NCBI GenBank assembly: GCA_900101355.1
Contig: FMUV01000004.1
Span: 46,343 to 110,342, forward strand
Direction: 5' to 3'
Length of the DNA stretch: 64,000 nt
Source of the DNA: Ruminococcus sp. YE282
Lineage (GTDB): Bacteria > Bacillota > Clostridia > Oscillospirales > Acutalibacteraceae
Shown: one piece after another, positions 47,417-55,393 of the stretch
How positions within the stretch are numbered: the first letter of the stretch is position 1
Layout: each line of letters opens with the position of its first letter
Program-made: the position numbers and the translations under genes
The notes under the pieces: generated by a model
What the model was told of the DNA's origin: nothing
The model's database searches: none
What the model saw: the letters and a program-made list of their open reading frames with translations, nothing else

Positions 47417-47702
47417 AGGCGAATTTGAATTTAATTGTATTACGGTTTTGTATTTATATTCTTGTGTCTTGAATATGTTTTTTAGTCGGACCAGACAGGG
47501 AAGATTATAGTTAAATACTGTGTATTAAGAAATTTTTGAGTGTAAACTTTGGTTTGAATTTTAAATTTTCTTTTATTTCAGCATATTTTTAAATAGCTTT
47601 TTAATAATTTGCGGTAAAAAAATCATCAGGCATAAAATTGCCGCAAAGCCGCATAAAACCTGGGGTGCAACCGACGGTTGCGGAATTGAAAACTAAAATG
47701 TA
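47417..47702. other. AT-rich gap with two small hairpins
   Basis: About 290 non-coding bases. It holds TTGCGG...GCCGCAA (about 47608-47646) and a perfect GCAACCG-A-CGGTTGC hairpin (about 47673-47687). I see no gene. Confidence 0.4.
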
Positions 47703-47732
47703 TTGCACTGTGTCAAACTTTTTTCGTATAAT
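47703..47732 (+). promoter_or_regulatory. Promoter of the XRE-membrane regulator
   Basis: TTGCAC (47703-47708), 18-base spacer, perfect TATAAT (47727-47732), about 36 bases before the start codon. Confidence 0.65.
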
Positions 47733-47768
47733 TAGGGCACAAAATAAATTGAATTTCGGAGGGTATTT

Positions 47769-48614
47769 ATGAATATTGAAATAGCAAACAGACTTTATCA
47801 GTACAGAAAGAAAAATAACCTTTCACAGGAAGAGCTCGCAGCCAAAATCGGTGTAAGCCGTCAGGCGGTTTCAAAGTGGGAACGTGCAGAGGCGTCTCCC
47901 GATACCGATAATCTTATCCTGCTTGCCAAGCTTTACGGTGTTACTCTTGATGACCTTTTACAGGGAGAAAGCGAACCTCAAAAGGCAGAAAATTGTGAAC
48001 AGTCTCAAAAGGAAGCGCAGGAAGAACAGAGCGATGACGGATTTGCTCCCGACCCCGACGCAAACTATACTAAATGTGATAAGGTAAGTTTCAAAAAGGG
48101 AATACATATTCACTCAAAGGACGGAGACAAGGTTGATATAAGTTTTAAAGACGGCGTGAACGTTATTGACAGTGACGGTTCAAGAGTCAGCGTAAACCGC
48201 CATGGTGTGAATGTTTCTGAAAACGGAAAAACCAAAGTATATACTGATGAAAACGGTGATGTCCATTACAGCGACGACGTAAAAGAAAAATCAAACCACA
48301 AAAAGAGTACGTTTATGATGTTTCCATATTATCTTATCACGGCTGTTGCTTACATAGTGTTTGGATTGTTCAACATTTGCGGCGGATTTGCGTATGGCTG
48401 GATTGTTTTTTTGACTATTCCGCTTTATTACACGACTGTTGAAGCAATAATCAAGAGAAAACCAAGTGCGTTTTGTTTTCCCGCACTTGTTGTAATTGTG
48501 TATCTTATTTTTGGCTTCGGTTGGCGGTTATGGCATCCGTCGTGGGTGATATTTCTCTCAATTCCTGTTTATTACAGTATGTGCAGCTTCTTTAAGCACA
48601 GAAAAGACAATTAA
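47769..48614 (+). CDS. XRE-type DNA-binding protein with membrane helices
   Basis: A 281-residue protein with an N-terminal Cro/CI helix-turn-helix (YRKKNNLSQEELAAKIGVSR, then QAVSKWERAEASPDTDNL). An acidic linker leads to short repeated beta units (KDGVNVIDSDGSRVSVNRHG). C-terminal hydrophobic helices follow (YYLITAVAYIVFGLFNICGG, WIVFLTIPLYYTTVEAII, ALVVIVYLIFGFGW, WVIFLSIPVYYSM). The layout suggests a regulator tethered to the membrane. The ATG follows CGGAGGG. Function and targets are unknown. Confidence 0.85.
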   Translation: MNIEIANRLYQYRKKNNLSQEELAAKIGVSRQAVSKWERAEASPDTDNLILLAKLYGVTLDDLLQGESEPQKAENCEQSQKEAQEEQSDDGFAPDPDANYTKCDKVSFKKGIHIHSKDGDKVDISFKDGVNVIDSDGSRVSVNRHGVNVSENGKTKVYTDENGDVHYSDDVKEKSNHKKSTFMMFPYYLITAVAYIVFGLFNICGGFAYGWIVFLTIPLYYTTVEAIIKRKPSAFCFPALVVIVYLIFGFGWRLWHPSWVIFLSIPVYYSMCSFFKHRKDN

Positions 48615-48665
48615 AATGCTTATGTCCTAAGCGTAAAAATCCGTTTTTATACGGCGGATAAAGTA

Positions 48666-48708
48666 AAAGTGCTTCGGCGGGAGATTTAATCTCCCGCCGA
48701 AACACTTT
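48666..48708. terminator. Large bidirectional terminator hairpin
   Basis: A 14-bp perfect stem TTCGGCGGGAGATT / AATCTCCCGCCGAA with a 1-base centre, extended by AAAGTG / CACTTT after one mismatch, lies between the convergent XRE and LRR genes. Confidence 0.88.
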
Positions 48709-48741
48709 AAATAGCTAATGCTCTTTCACTTTTTGTTCCAA

Positions 48742-49687
48742 TTAAATAATTGCAGGCTTTCCGACATTCCCTGTATTTGAATAACCACCGACAATATATT
48801 TTTGAATCAAAGTTACATCAAAAACTGAAACTCCACCGTCACCGTTCACGTCGCCAAAAATTTTGTCATCAGATATAACAATAAAAGGAATGTTATGCTC
48901 ATCTGCATATTCTTGAGCATATGAGTCTTCATATCCGTATATAGTTAAACTTTTGCAACCGTAAAAGGCTTTATCATCAATCCATGAAACACTTTCAGGG
49001 ATTGTAATGTTCGTTAAGTTTGTACAACCGGAAAGACCCCACTTACCAATACTTGAAACACCATCATGTATTGTGATACTTGTTAAGTTTGTGCAGCAGG
49101 AAAAAACATCATTACCAATCCATGTAACACTCTCAGGGATTGTTATGTTCGTTAGACCTTTGCAATATCCAAAAGCCTTGTTACCAATACTTGTAACGCC
49201 GTCAGGAATTTGATAATCTCCGGCTTTTCCGATTGGATAAGCTATAAGGGTATCTTGTGCTTTATTAAATAAAACTCCGTCTACGCTCGAATACACACTG
49301 CTGTTTTTATAAGCCGTTATGCTCGTTAAGTTATCGCAACCGATAAAAGTTGATGCACTAATGCGTGTAACACCGTCAGGGATTTTTATGCTTTTTACAC
49401 TTGTGCAGCCTTTAAAAGTATAATCTAAAAAGGTAACCTTATGTCCCAAAATATCATACGGAATTGTAACGCTTGCGGCTGAACCAATGTATTTGGTTAA
49501 TGTGCAAGTATTATCTTCCTCCACATAATATTTAAAGTCATGATAGGTTTTCTCCACATAATATTCAGAGTCATAATAGGTTTCCTCCGCAGATACCCTG
49601 AACGGCGCACACATCATTACACCAATCAGCATTACAACGGCTAATATTGCCGAACCCGCTTTTGTTGTTTTTTTTTACTTTCTTCAT
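48742..49687 (-). CDS. Secreted BspA-like LRR protein with dockerin, reading frame broken at an A9 tract
   Basis: A secreted protein with leucine-rich BspA-type repeats (VTSIGNKAFGYCKGLTNITI, IPESVTWIGNDVFSCC, and others) and a C-terminal half-dockerin with one calcium repeat (GDVNGDGGVSVFDVTLIQKY). The start ATG at 49687 has GAGGAGG upstream and would give MKKVKKTTKAGSAILAVVML, a clean signal peptide. However, the run of nine A bases right after it (49668-49676 on the plus strand, as T) puts the ATG out of frame with the mature protein. Eight A bases would restore a 314-residue precursor. As read, the open frame begins only at about 49632. Sequencing error, mutation or phase variation are all possible. 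Confidence 0.85.
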
Positions 49688-49967
49688 TTGTTTTCCTCCT
49701 CAAAATAAAAACTGTATAGCCGAAGCTACGCATAAAAATACATAACTCCGATTGTCGCAAACAAATTCTCAATGTTGCCTGAATGTTTGAAATCAGAGTC
49801 CATATTAACTGAGATAAAAAAGCACAATTATCAGGCAATAAAATTATTAAAATTTGTTTTTTAATTTCATTTTATCAGCAATTTAAGCTTATGTAAACGG
49901 TTAATTAGGTAATGTCTATAATTCTGTTGGTTTTGTATACTAAATAAATACAACTTTTGTATAAAAG

Positions 49968-50030
49968 CTCTATAATCTTAGTGCAACTATCCTCGTTGCC
50001 ATTGAGGCAGTGGACATCTGCACTACGTTA
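49968..50030. repeat. Intergenic palindromic element (AAGTGCA family)
   Basis: Begins TATAATCTTAGTGCAACTATC and ends GACATCTGCACTACGTTATA, so AGTGCA (49980-49985) and TGCACT (50019-50024) form its ends. Related to 4101-4216 and 33755-33850. The rest of 49688-49967 is AT-rich and I see no gene. Confidence 0.55.
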
Positions 50031-50041
50031 TAATAACAAAA

Positions 50042-50080
50042 GCCGCATTAAACGATTAAGTTTAATGCGGCGATTTTTTG
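50042..50080. terminator. Terminator of the lexA operon (bidirectional)
   Basis: 11-bp stem GCCGCATTAAA / TTTAATGCGGC with an 8-base loop; T-rich on both strands (GATTTTTTG on plus, TTTTGTTATTA on minus). It is the first terminator met downstream of the TSCPD gene on the minus strand. Confidence 0.8.
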
Positions 50081-50128
50081 CAATACAATATTATAATTAA
50101 ATTCAGATTTTATATAGATTAGAAAAGC

Positions 50129-50389
50129 TTAGCCTGCAAGTTCCTCGTTATAGGCCTGTCTTACAGCCTTTGCAAGCTGGTCTGCACAAGAGGTCTGACG
50201 AAAGCCGCAGGTGTTGCCAAGCAATTTTTCTTCAATCTGTTCAACGGTCCAGCCGTCAACAAGTTTTGAAATTGCCTTGAGGTTGCCGTTACAGCCGCCC
50301 TTGAATTTTATGTTTGTTATAACATTTCCGTCAATGTGAAAGCTGATTTCCATTGAACAGACGCCCTTGGTTATATAAGTATAATCCAT
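50129..50389 (-). CDS. TSCPD domain protein (TIGR03905 family)
   Basis: An 86-residue TSCPD-domain protein. Its length and motifs TKGVCSMEISFHIDGNVI, FKGGCNGNLKAISKLVDG and GNTCGFRQTSCADQLAKAV fit TIGR03905. The TSCPD domain also occurs at the end of some ribonucleotide reductases, and the conserved cysteines suggest metal or redox chemistry. Function is unknown. GGGAG precedes the ATG. It is the last gene of the lexA-LOG-DUF6472-TSCPD unit. Confidence 0.85.
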   Translation of the reverse strand: MDYTYITKGVCSMEISFHIDGNVITNIKFKGGCNGNLKAISKLVDGWTVEQIEEKLLGNTCGFRQTSCADQLAKAVRQAYNEELAG

Positions 50390-50408
50390 ATTATCAGTCT
50401 CCCTGTTT

Positions 50409-50579
50409 TTAATTTTGTTTCCTTACAATTTTATACTCATCATAAAGTTGAAAATAATGACATTGACTTACGTTTTGGGTCAAAAACTTTTCCATTTCGT
50501 CCTCGTCAAGGTCAATGCTGCAATAATCGCCAAATTCTTCATCGGTTACATAATGAGCACACATCTCGCAGTTATCCAT
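50409..50579 (-). CDS. DUF6472 family small cysteine protein
   Basis: A 56-residue protein: MDNCEMCAHYVTDEEFGDYC, a SIDLDEDEMEKFL helix, SQCHYF, and a final DEYKIVRKQN. The CxxC pair plus two more cysteines could bind a metal. It matches the DUF6472 pattern I know from Clostridia. GGAGG lies 4 bases before the ATG, and it starts 11 bases after the LOG gene, 19 bases before the TSCPD gene. It is too short for usual gene-length cutoffs, and a plus-strand frame over it is not convincing. Confidence 0.82.
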   Translation of the reverse strand: MDNCEMCAHYVTDEEFGDYCSIDLDEDEMEKFLTQNVSQCHYFQLYDEYKIVRKQN

Positions 50580-50590
50580 TTTAACCTCCG

Positions 50591-51157
50591 TTATTCCTTA
50601 TATTTGTCATATGAAAACGGTTTGTAGTTATCAAGCTGCTCGAAAATTTCTTCTTCATTTTTTGCAATGGAATAAAGTTTGTTGCAGTTTTCTGTCATAA
50701 ACTTTTCATCAACGGCATTTTTCATCATGGCAATCATTGAATCGTAATAATTGCGGACATTGTAAATTATTATCGGTTTTGTGTGCCTTTTGAGCTGCTT
50801 TAGGGTTAATACCTCAAAAAATTCCTCAAATGTTCCCATTCCGCCCGGGCAGATTAAAAAGGCGTCGGACTTGTCTTCCATTATACCTTTGCGCTCACGC
50901 ATTGTTTCTGTAAAAATCAGCTCTGTGCATTGGTCATAAAGGACATTCATTTCTACAAAAAACTTTGGACTTACGCCGATAAGTTTTCCCTTTTTTTTGG
51001 CAACTCCGCGTGCGGTTGCGCCCATTACTCCGTATTTTCCTGCGCCAAAAACAACTCCGCAGTTTCTTTTTGCGATTGAAAAACCAAGATGTTCGGCTGA
51101 ATCAAGAAATTCCTTGTTTATATTTTCGCTTGATGAGCCGAATACACATATATTCAT
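50591..51157 (-). CDS. LOG family protein (TIGR00730, nucleotide 5'-monophosphate phosphoribohydrolase-like)
   Basis: A 188-residue Rossmann-fold protein with the LOG motifs FGSSSENI, VFGAGKYGVMGATARG, and PGGMGTFEEFFEVL. LOG enzymes cleave cytokinin-type or purine nucleotide monophosphates into base and ribose-5-phosphate; in bacteria their substrates are often AMP or similar. ACAGGAG precedes the ATG. It lies 61 bases after lexA on the same strand, so it may share the SOS promoter. Confidence 0.9.
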   Translation of the reverse strand: MNICVFGSSSENINKEFLDSAEHLGFSIAKRNCGVVFGAGKYGVMGATARGVAKKKGKLIGVSPKFFVEMNVLYDQCTELIFTETMRERKGIMEDKSDAFLICPGGMGTFEEFFEVLTLKQLKRHTKPIIIYNVRNYYDSMIAMMKNAVDEKFMTENCNKLYSIAKNEEEIFEQLDNYKPFSYDKYKE

Positions 51158-51218
51158 ATTAAAACTCCTGTCTAAATAAATTCGTATATATATTATGCTG
51201 AATAATTCGCAAAAATAA

Positions 51219-51806
51219 TCAGTAATATCTTATGACTGAAATAACCTTCCCCAACAGCACAACTTCATCTACAATAATGGGTTCAAAGCTGTCGTTTTCC
51301 GGTTGTAATCTGAAATGGCCGTTTTCTTTATAAAAGCGTTTAACGGTTGCTTCGTCACCGACAAGCGCAACCACAATTTCTCCGTTTTCCGCAACGGGAG
51401 TGCGGTTTACAATCACAATGTCGTTGTCAAGAATACCGGCGTTTATCATACTTTCGCCCTGAACACGCAGTGCAAAAAGCTCTTTGCCGCGTTTGAGGTG
51501 TTTGGGAACCGGAACATAGCACTCAATGTCTTCAACAGCAAGTATGGGAATACCTGCCGCAACACGACCGAGCACGGGTACGGACGCAGACTTTTCTTCG
51601 CCTGTAATGCGAATACAGCGATTCACGCCGTGTTCCCGTTCGATAAGTCCCTTTTCTTCAAGTGCTTTAAGGTGGTGGTGTACCGTCGAAGTGGAGCTTA
51701 AACCGGTTTGTTCGCAAATTTCACGCACCGACGGAACTCTGCCGTCAACAGAACATTCCTTGAGGTAGTCAAGTATCTTTTGTTGGCTTTTGCTTAACGG
51801 TTTCAT
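51219..51806 (-). CDS. lexA: LexA SOS repressor
   Basis: LexA represses DNA-damage genes and self-cleaves when RecA is activated. The 195-residue protein has the N-terminal winged helix (LKECSVDGRVPSVREICEQTGLSSTST in part) and the C-terminal protease domain: cleavage site VLGRVAAGIPI, catalytic serine GESMINAGILDND and lysine VGDEATVKRFY. AAAGGTGTG precedes the ATG. A near-consensus operator lies in its promoter, so autoregulation is expected. The LOG, DUF6472 and TSCPD genes follow on the same strand. Confidence 0.96.
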   Translation of the reverse strand: MKPLSKSQQKILDYLKECSVDGRVPSVREICEQTGLSSTSTVHHHLKALEEKGLIEREHGVNRCIRITGEEKSASVPVLGRVAAGIPILAVEDIECYVPVPKHLKRGKELFALRVQGESMINAGILDNDIVIVNRTPVAENGEIVVALVGDEATVKRFYKENGHFRLQPENDSFEPIIVDEVVLLGKVISVIRYY

Positions 51807-51829
51807 ATTATCACACCTTTCCGCTTAAA

Positions 51830-51868
51830 TTATATCATACAATAATTCGAAAATCAAACATTTGTTTT
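51830..51868 (-). promoter_or_regulatory. lexA promoter with LexA operator
   Basis: On the minus strand TTGATT, 17 bases and TATAAT form a promoter. Overlapping its -35 side is AAAACAAATGTTTG (plus coordinates 51855-51868), a 12-of-14 match to the Bacillota SOS box CGAACRNRYGTTYG, differing only at the first two positions. Confidence 0.7.
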
Positions 51869-51989
51869 ATAAATTTAGTAAAATTACGGATATATTTTTG
51901 AAAAGAAAACCAAACAGTGAACTTCAGCCCTATTTCAGTTTAAGTTCAAGATACTTTCAGGATAAGTTCACACAGTTTTCATAATACTG

Positions 51990-52142
51990 TTGTTTAATAT
52001 AACCGTACTCAAAAGACGGAACCGCAACCGTCAGAGTATATTGTTCTACCCTCCTCAATATGAACCGACATAGAGGTTCATATTTGTACCCCTCATTTTT
52101 TAAAGAACAGGAAAACGCCGGACAGAAATGTCCGGCGTTTTC
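51990..52142. ncRNA. Candidate structured RNA ending in an orphan terminator
   Basis: Three inverted repeats sit close together: TACTC...GACGG / CCGTC...GAGTA (about 52006-52041), AATATGAACC / GGTTCATATT (about 52059-52086), and a strong terminator AAAACGCCGGACA-GAAA-TGTCCGGCGTTTT (52112-52141). No protein gene is assigned between lexA and the B12 operon, so these could form a small RNA. A minus-strand frame ending VEQYTLTVAVPSFEYGYIKQ also looks somewhat protein-like, so the strand is uncertain. Confidence 0.35.
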
Positions 52143-52196
52143 ATTTGTTCTTTTATACATTAAAATCCTTGCGTTGTCTGAGCAATATGCTTTTCC

Positions 52197-52225
52197 TTGA
52201 CACGTAATTTTTATTATGATAAAAT
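52197..52225 (+). promoter_or_regulatory. Promoter of the cobalamin operon
   Basis: Perfect TTGACA (52197-52202), 17 bases, TAAAAT (52220-52225), just upstream of the riboswitch. Confidence 0.75.
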
Positions 52226-52239
52226 TAATCAAATTATAA

Positions 52240-52470
52240 TATGTATTTCAGATGTGCGGTTCACGGCGGATAAGTTCGCTGTGGTAAAGGGAATATCGGT
52301 GTGAATCCGAAGCAACAGCCATTACTGTGTTTGACCAAGGTCATAAGTCAGGTTACTTCCGCATTTCTGCGGATAATGCTTTCTTGGGCAAAAGAAGAAA
52401 CGCACCGATTTTTGTACTGTTTGTGCAGTACAGCTTTGTTGTGCTTTCCTTTTGGAAGGCTTTTTTTATG
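52240..52470 (+). promoter_or_regulatory. Cobalamin (adenosylcobalamin-type) riboswitch with terminator
   Basis: The aptamer core is clear: AAAGGGAATATCGGTGTGAA then TCCGAAGCAACAGCCATTAC and TGTG, the B12 box and conserved flanking joints of the Cobalamin RNA family. A terminator follows: GCTTTCC-TTTT-GGAAGGC with seven T (52442-52467), 30 bases before the first gene. Binding of B12 would therefore stop transcription of the operon. An in-frame extension of the first gene across this region is not real coding. Confidence 0.93.
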
Positions 52471-52498
52471 CCTTCAATATATTTACGGAGGAATTGCT

Positions 52499-54379
52499 AT
52501 GAAAACAATTAAAAGATTAACCTCGCTTGTTTTGACGGCAACTGTTATTACGTCTTTTTCGGCAGTTGGAATAAGTGCAAATGCAGCCGAAAACGACAAG
52601 GTGAGAGTTATTGTCAGCAACGATGTCTTTTCAAAAGCGGACGGAGCTGCCTGGGATGGCACTCTTGTTGATGAATGGGTGGATATTGACGAAAATTCCA
52701 CAATGCTTTCATCGGTTGTAAAAGCTCTTGAAAATCACGGCTATACTCAGACGGGCGCAGACAGCGGCTATTTTAGCGAAATAAACGGCCTGTCATCCTC
52801 AGACTGCCAGATGGGCGGCTGGATGGGTACGCTCAACGATTGGTTTACAAACGAACTTTTCGGCTATTATACCGTTGCTAACGGCACACTTGAAGCAGGC
52901 GATGAAATAAACCTGCAATATACAAAGTCTTACGGTGTTGACATCGGCTCGGATTGGAGCGACAACACTACCGCTCTTGCTTATGCGGAGTTCAGCGTCG
53001 GAACACTTTCTCCCGAGTTTGACCCTGAGGTTACCGATTATACCCTTACAGTTCCCTCAGATACCAAAAGCATTGCCGTCACACCGACAGCGTTCAACAA
53101 AAACTATCAGGTAAGAACTTACAAGAATGAATACACACCCGCTGAGAACGGTACAGAATACAAAAGAAATTCTGATATTTCGGTAGTTGACGGCGACAAA
53201 ATTATTATAGGTGTAGGCAGTGATAAATGGCCGTCAATGAATTACAGCGCAGGCGGCATAGAGTATACCTTTACAGTAAAATTTGAGCAGGAAGAGACAG
53301 CAAAGGCAGTTTCCGAAAAGTTAAAGTCAACTTCCGACTATTTGCTTACTCTAAGCACTCCGAGCGTTGGCTCTGTTGGCGGAGAGTGGAGTGTACTCGG
53401 TCTTGCGAGAAACAACACAATATCCGATTCTTTTGCAAACGGATATTATGCAAATCTTGAAAACTATGTAAAAGAAAAGGGTTCTTCAACCCTCAGCAAA
53501 AACAAATCAACAGACAATTCAAGAGTTATTCTTGCCCTTTCCGCAATCGGCAAAGACGCAAGAAACGTTGCAGGCTATAATTTGCTTGAACCATATGCGG
53601 ATTTTGAATATGTAAATTGGCAGGGAATCAACGGACCTGTATTCGCACTCATTGCTCTTGACACATACGGCTACGATATTCCGACAGACAGCTCGGTTTC
53701 AGAGCAGACAACAAGAGAAAAGCTTGTTGATTACATCCTTGAAAATGCGCTTGAAAACGGCGGCTGGACATTTTTCGGAACAACTGCCGACCCTGATATG
53801 ACCGGAATGGCAATTCAGGCTCTTGCACCTTATTACAATACCAATGAAGCTGTAAAGACGGCTGTTGACAAAGCTGTGGGCGTACTTTCTGATATGCAGA
53901 AGAGCAACGGCGGATTTGCTTCCTGGGGAACCGTAAAATCAGAAAGCTGTGCTCAGGTTGTTACTGCACTTGCAAGCATAGGCATTAATCCCGACAAAGA
54001 CAGCAGATTTGTAAAAGAGGGCGGCAGCGCAGTTGACGCTTTGCTTTCATTCGGCTGTGAAAACGGATTTAAGCATACCGCAGACGGAAGCTATAACCAA
54101 ATGGCAACAGAACAGGGCTTTTATGCACTTGTTGCATATAACAGATTTATAAACGGAAACAATTCGCTTTACGATATGACAGATGCATCTCCCGACAGCG
54201 TAAAATATGATGTTGACGGCAACGGTTATGTTGATGTTTCCGACGCAACAATTATTCAGAAGTACCTTGCAGGCACGGCAAAGCTTTCTTCAACTCAAAT
54301 TGCAAGGGCTGACGTTGACAACGACGGAAGTGTAACGGTTGTTGACGCAACATTTATTCAAAAACAACTTGTAAAATGA
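52499..54379 (+). CDS. Secreted DUF4430 / prenyltransferase-like / dockerin protein, putative B12-capture protein
   Basis: A 626-residue secreted protein. Signal peptide (1-30, ending ISANAA); DUF4430 domain (about 32-150, with GGWMGTLNDWF and YTKSYGVDIG); cadherin-like beta sandwich (about 163-262, FDPEVTDYTLTVPSDTKSIA); alpha/alpha prenyltransferase-like domain (about 268-560, GGWTFFGTTADPDMTGMAIQ, SNGGFASWGTVKSESCAQVV); and a two-repeat type I dockerin (568-626, DVDGNGYVDVSDATIIQKYL, ADVDNDGSVTVVDATFIQK). Mammalian intrinsic factor and transcobalamin combine an alpha/alpha barrel with a DUF4430-like domain to hold B12. With the cobalamin riboswitch directly upstream, a B12-binding role is a good inference. 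The dockerin would anchor it to a cohesin scaffold. GGAGG precedes the ATG at 52499. Confidence 0.88.
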   Translation: MKTIKRLTSLVLTATVITSFSAVGISANAAENDKVRVIVSNDVFSKADGAAWDGTLVDEWVDIDENSTMLSSVVKALENHGYTQTGADSGYFSEINGLSSSDCQMGGWMGTLNDWFTNELFGYYTVANGTLEAGDEINLQYTKSYGVDIGSDWSDNTTALAYAEFSVGTLSPEFDPEVTDYTLTVPSDTKSIAVTPTAFNKNYQVRTYKNEYTPAENGTEYKRNSDISVVDGDKIIIGVGSDKWPSMNYSAGGIEYTFTVKFEQEETAKAVSEKLKSTSDYLLTLSTPSVGSVGGEWSVLGLARNNTISDSFANGYYANLENYVKEKGSSTLSKNKSTDNSRVILALSAIGKDARNVAGYNLLEPYADFEYVNWQGINGPVFALIALDTYGYDIPTDSSVSEQTTREKLVDYILENALENGGWTFFGTTADPDMTGMAIQALAPYYNTNEAVKTAVDKAVGVLSDMQKSNGGFASWGTVKSESCAQVVTALASIGINPDKDSRFVKEGGSAVDALLSFGCENGFKHTADGSYNQMATEQGFYALVAYNRFINGNNSLYDMTDASPDSVKYDVDGNGYVDVSDATIIQKYLAGTAKLSSTQIARADVDNDGSVTVVDATFIQKQLVK

Positions 54380-54402
54380 TTTAATTATCGGCGGCGAAAA
54401 AT

Positions 54403-55338
54403 ATGAAATCTTTAATTACTAAAATCATAAATTTCATAAAGCAGCACAAAACGGCAGTTATTTCAAGTTTGGCTGTGGTTTTGGTACTTGCGGCGTCCTT
54501 TGTGTTTTTCGGAAACGAGAGTCCAAATTCTCAGAAAGAGCTTACAAAAAGCTCGTATTCGGCAGAAGACAGCACCGATGAAACTCAAAAATCGGATTTA
54601 ATTGTTTCCGCAACTGAGAGCTCCAAAAGTACCGAACCGCAAAACTCAGAATCTTCCAAATCGGATGAAAGCTCAAACTCTGCGGCTGATGACAATAAAG
54701 GGAAAACCGACAGCGGCGAATCCTTTGTGCAGAATCAGACGGTTGTTGAGCCTAATGTCTCGCCGAGTCCGTACGGAGACAACCAATCTCATCAAGATTC
54801 TGAATCGAAACAGGAATCGGAAAGTTCTTCTTCCGACGGAAAAGATAAATATCTTACCGACCCGATACCCGAGGGCAAGCCAAAACCGGTAGAACCTCAG
54901 GACCAGGAAATTGAGGACAAAACACTTTATTGTACGTTCTCAATCTCTTGTGCGACTATACTTGATAATATGAAGAGCCTGAGAAAGCATAAGGCAGACC
55001 TTGTTCCATCTGACGGCTGGATTTTAAAACCGCAAAAGGTTGAATTTAATGAGGGAGAGTCTGTGTTTGACGTGCTTCAGCGTGTGTGCAAAGAAAACAA
55101 GATTCATATGGAAGCGTCGTGGACTCCGATTTATAATTCCTCATATGTTGAGGGAATCGCCAATTTGTATGAATTTGACTGCGGTAATCAGTCGGGCTGG
55201 ATGTATAAGGTAAACGATTGGTTTCCAAATTACGGCTGTTCACGTTATGAGCTAAAAAACGGCGACACGGTTGAATGGAAGTACACCTGCAAAGGTTACG
55301 GATTTGATGTTGGCGCATCAATGCCGATGGGCGGCTAA
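54403..55338 (+). CDS. Membrane-anchored DUF4430 protein, putative cobalamin receptor
   Basis: A 311-residue protein with an N-terminal membrane anchor (about 17-36), a long Ser/Glu/Asp-rich linker (38-170) suited to span the cell wall, and a C-terminal DUF4430 domain (about 175-305) with GWILKPQKVEFNEGESVFDV, CGNQSGWMYKVNDWFPNYGC and DTVEWKYTCKGYGFDVG. It may receive B12 from the dockerin protein and hand it to the ECF transporter. It starts 23 bases after the previous gene; the ribosome site is weak. Confidence 0.85.
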   Translation: MKSLITKIINFIKQHKTAVISSLAVVLVLAASFVFFGNESPNSQKELTKSSYSAEDSTDETQKSDLIVSATESSKSTEPQNSESSKSDESSNSAADDNKGKTDSGESFVQNQTVVEPNVSPSPYGDNQSHQDSESKQESESSSSDGKDKYLTDPIPEGKPKPVEPQDQEIEDKTLYCTFSISCATILDNMKSLRKHKADLVPSDGWILKPQKVEFNEGESVFDVLQRVCKENKIHMEASWTPIYNSSYVEGIANLYEFDCGNQSGWMYKVNDWFPNYGCSRYELKNGDTVEWKYTCKGYGFDVGASMPMGG

Positions 55339-55393
55339 TCAGCGGCAAAAGAATTTTGCTCCACTGATATTAACATTGATTTAAGGTAAAATT

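Noticed and set aside
50415-50627. 70-codon plus-strand open frame
   Set aside because: It overlaps the DUF6472 gene on the other strand, which has a strong ribosome site and family pattern.
51957-52232. 91-codon minus-strand open frame
   Set aside because: It runs through the perfect terminator palindrome and has no ribosome site at its start; only its last 40 residues look protein-like, so I did not call it.
52301-52498. N-terminal extension of the dockerin/DUF4430 gene
   Set aside because: The extension translates the riboswitch and its terminator; the ATG at 52499 has GGAGG and begins a proper signal peptide.
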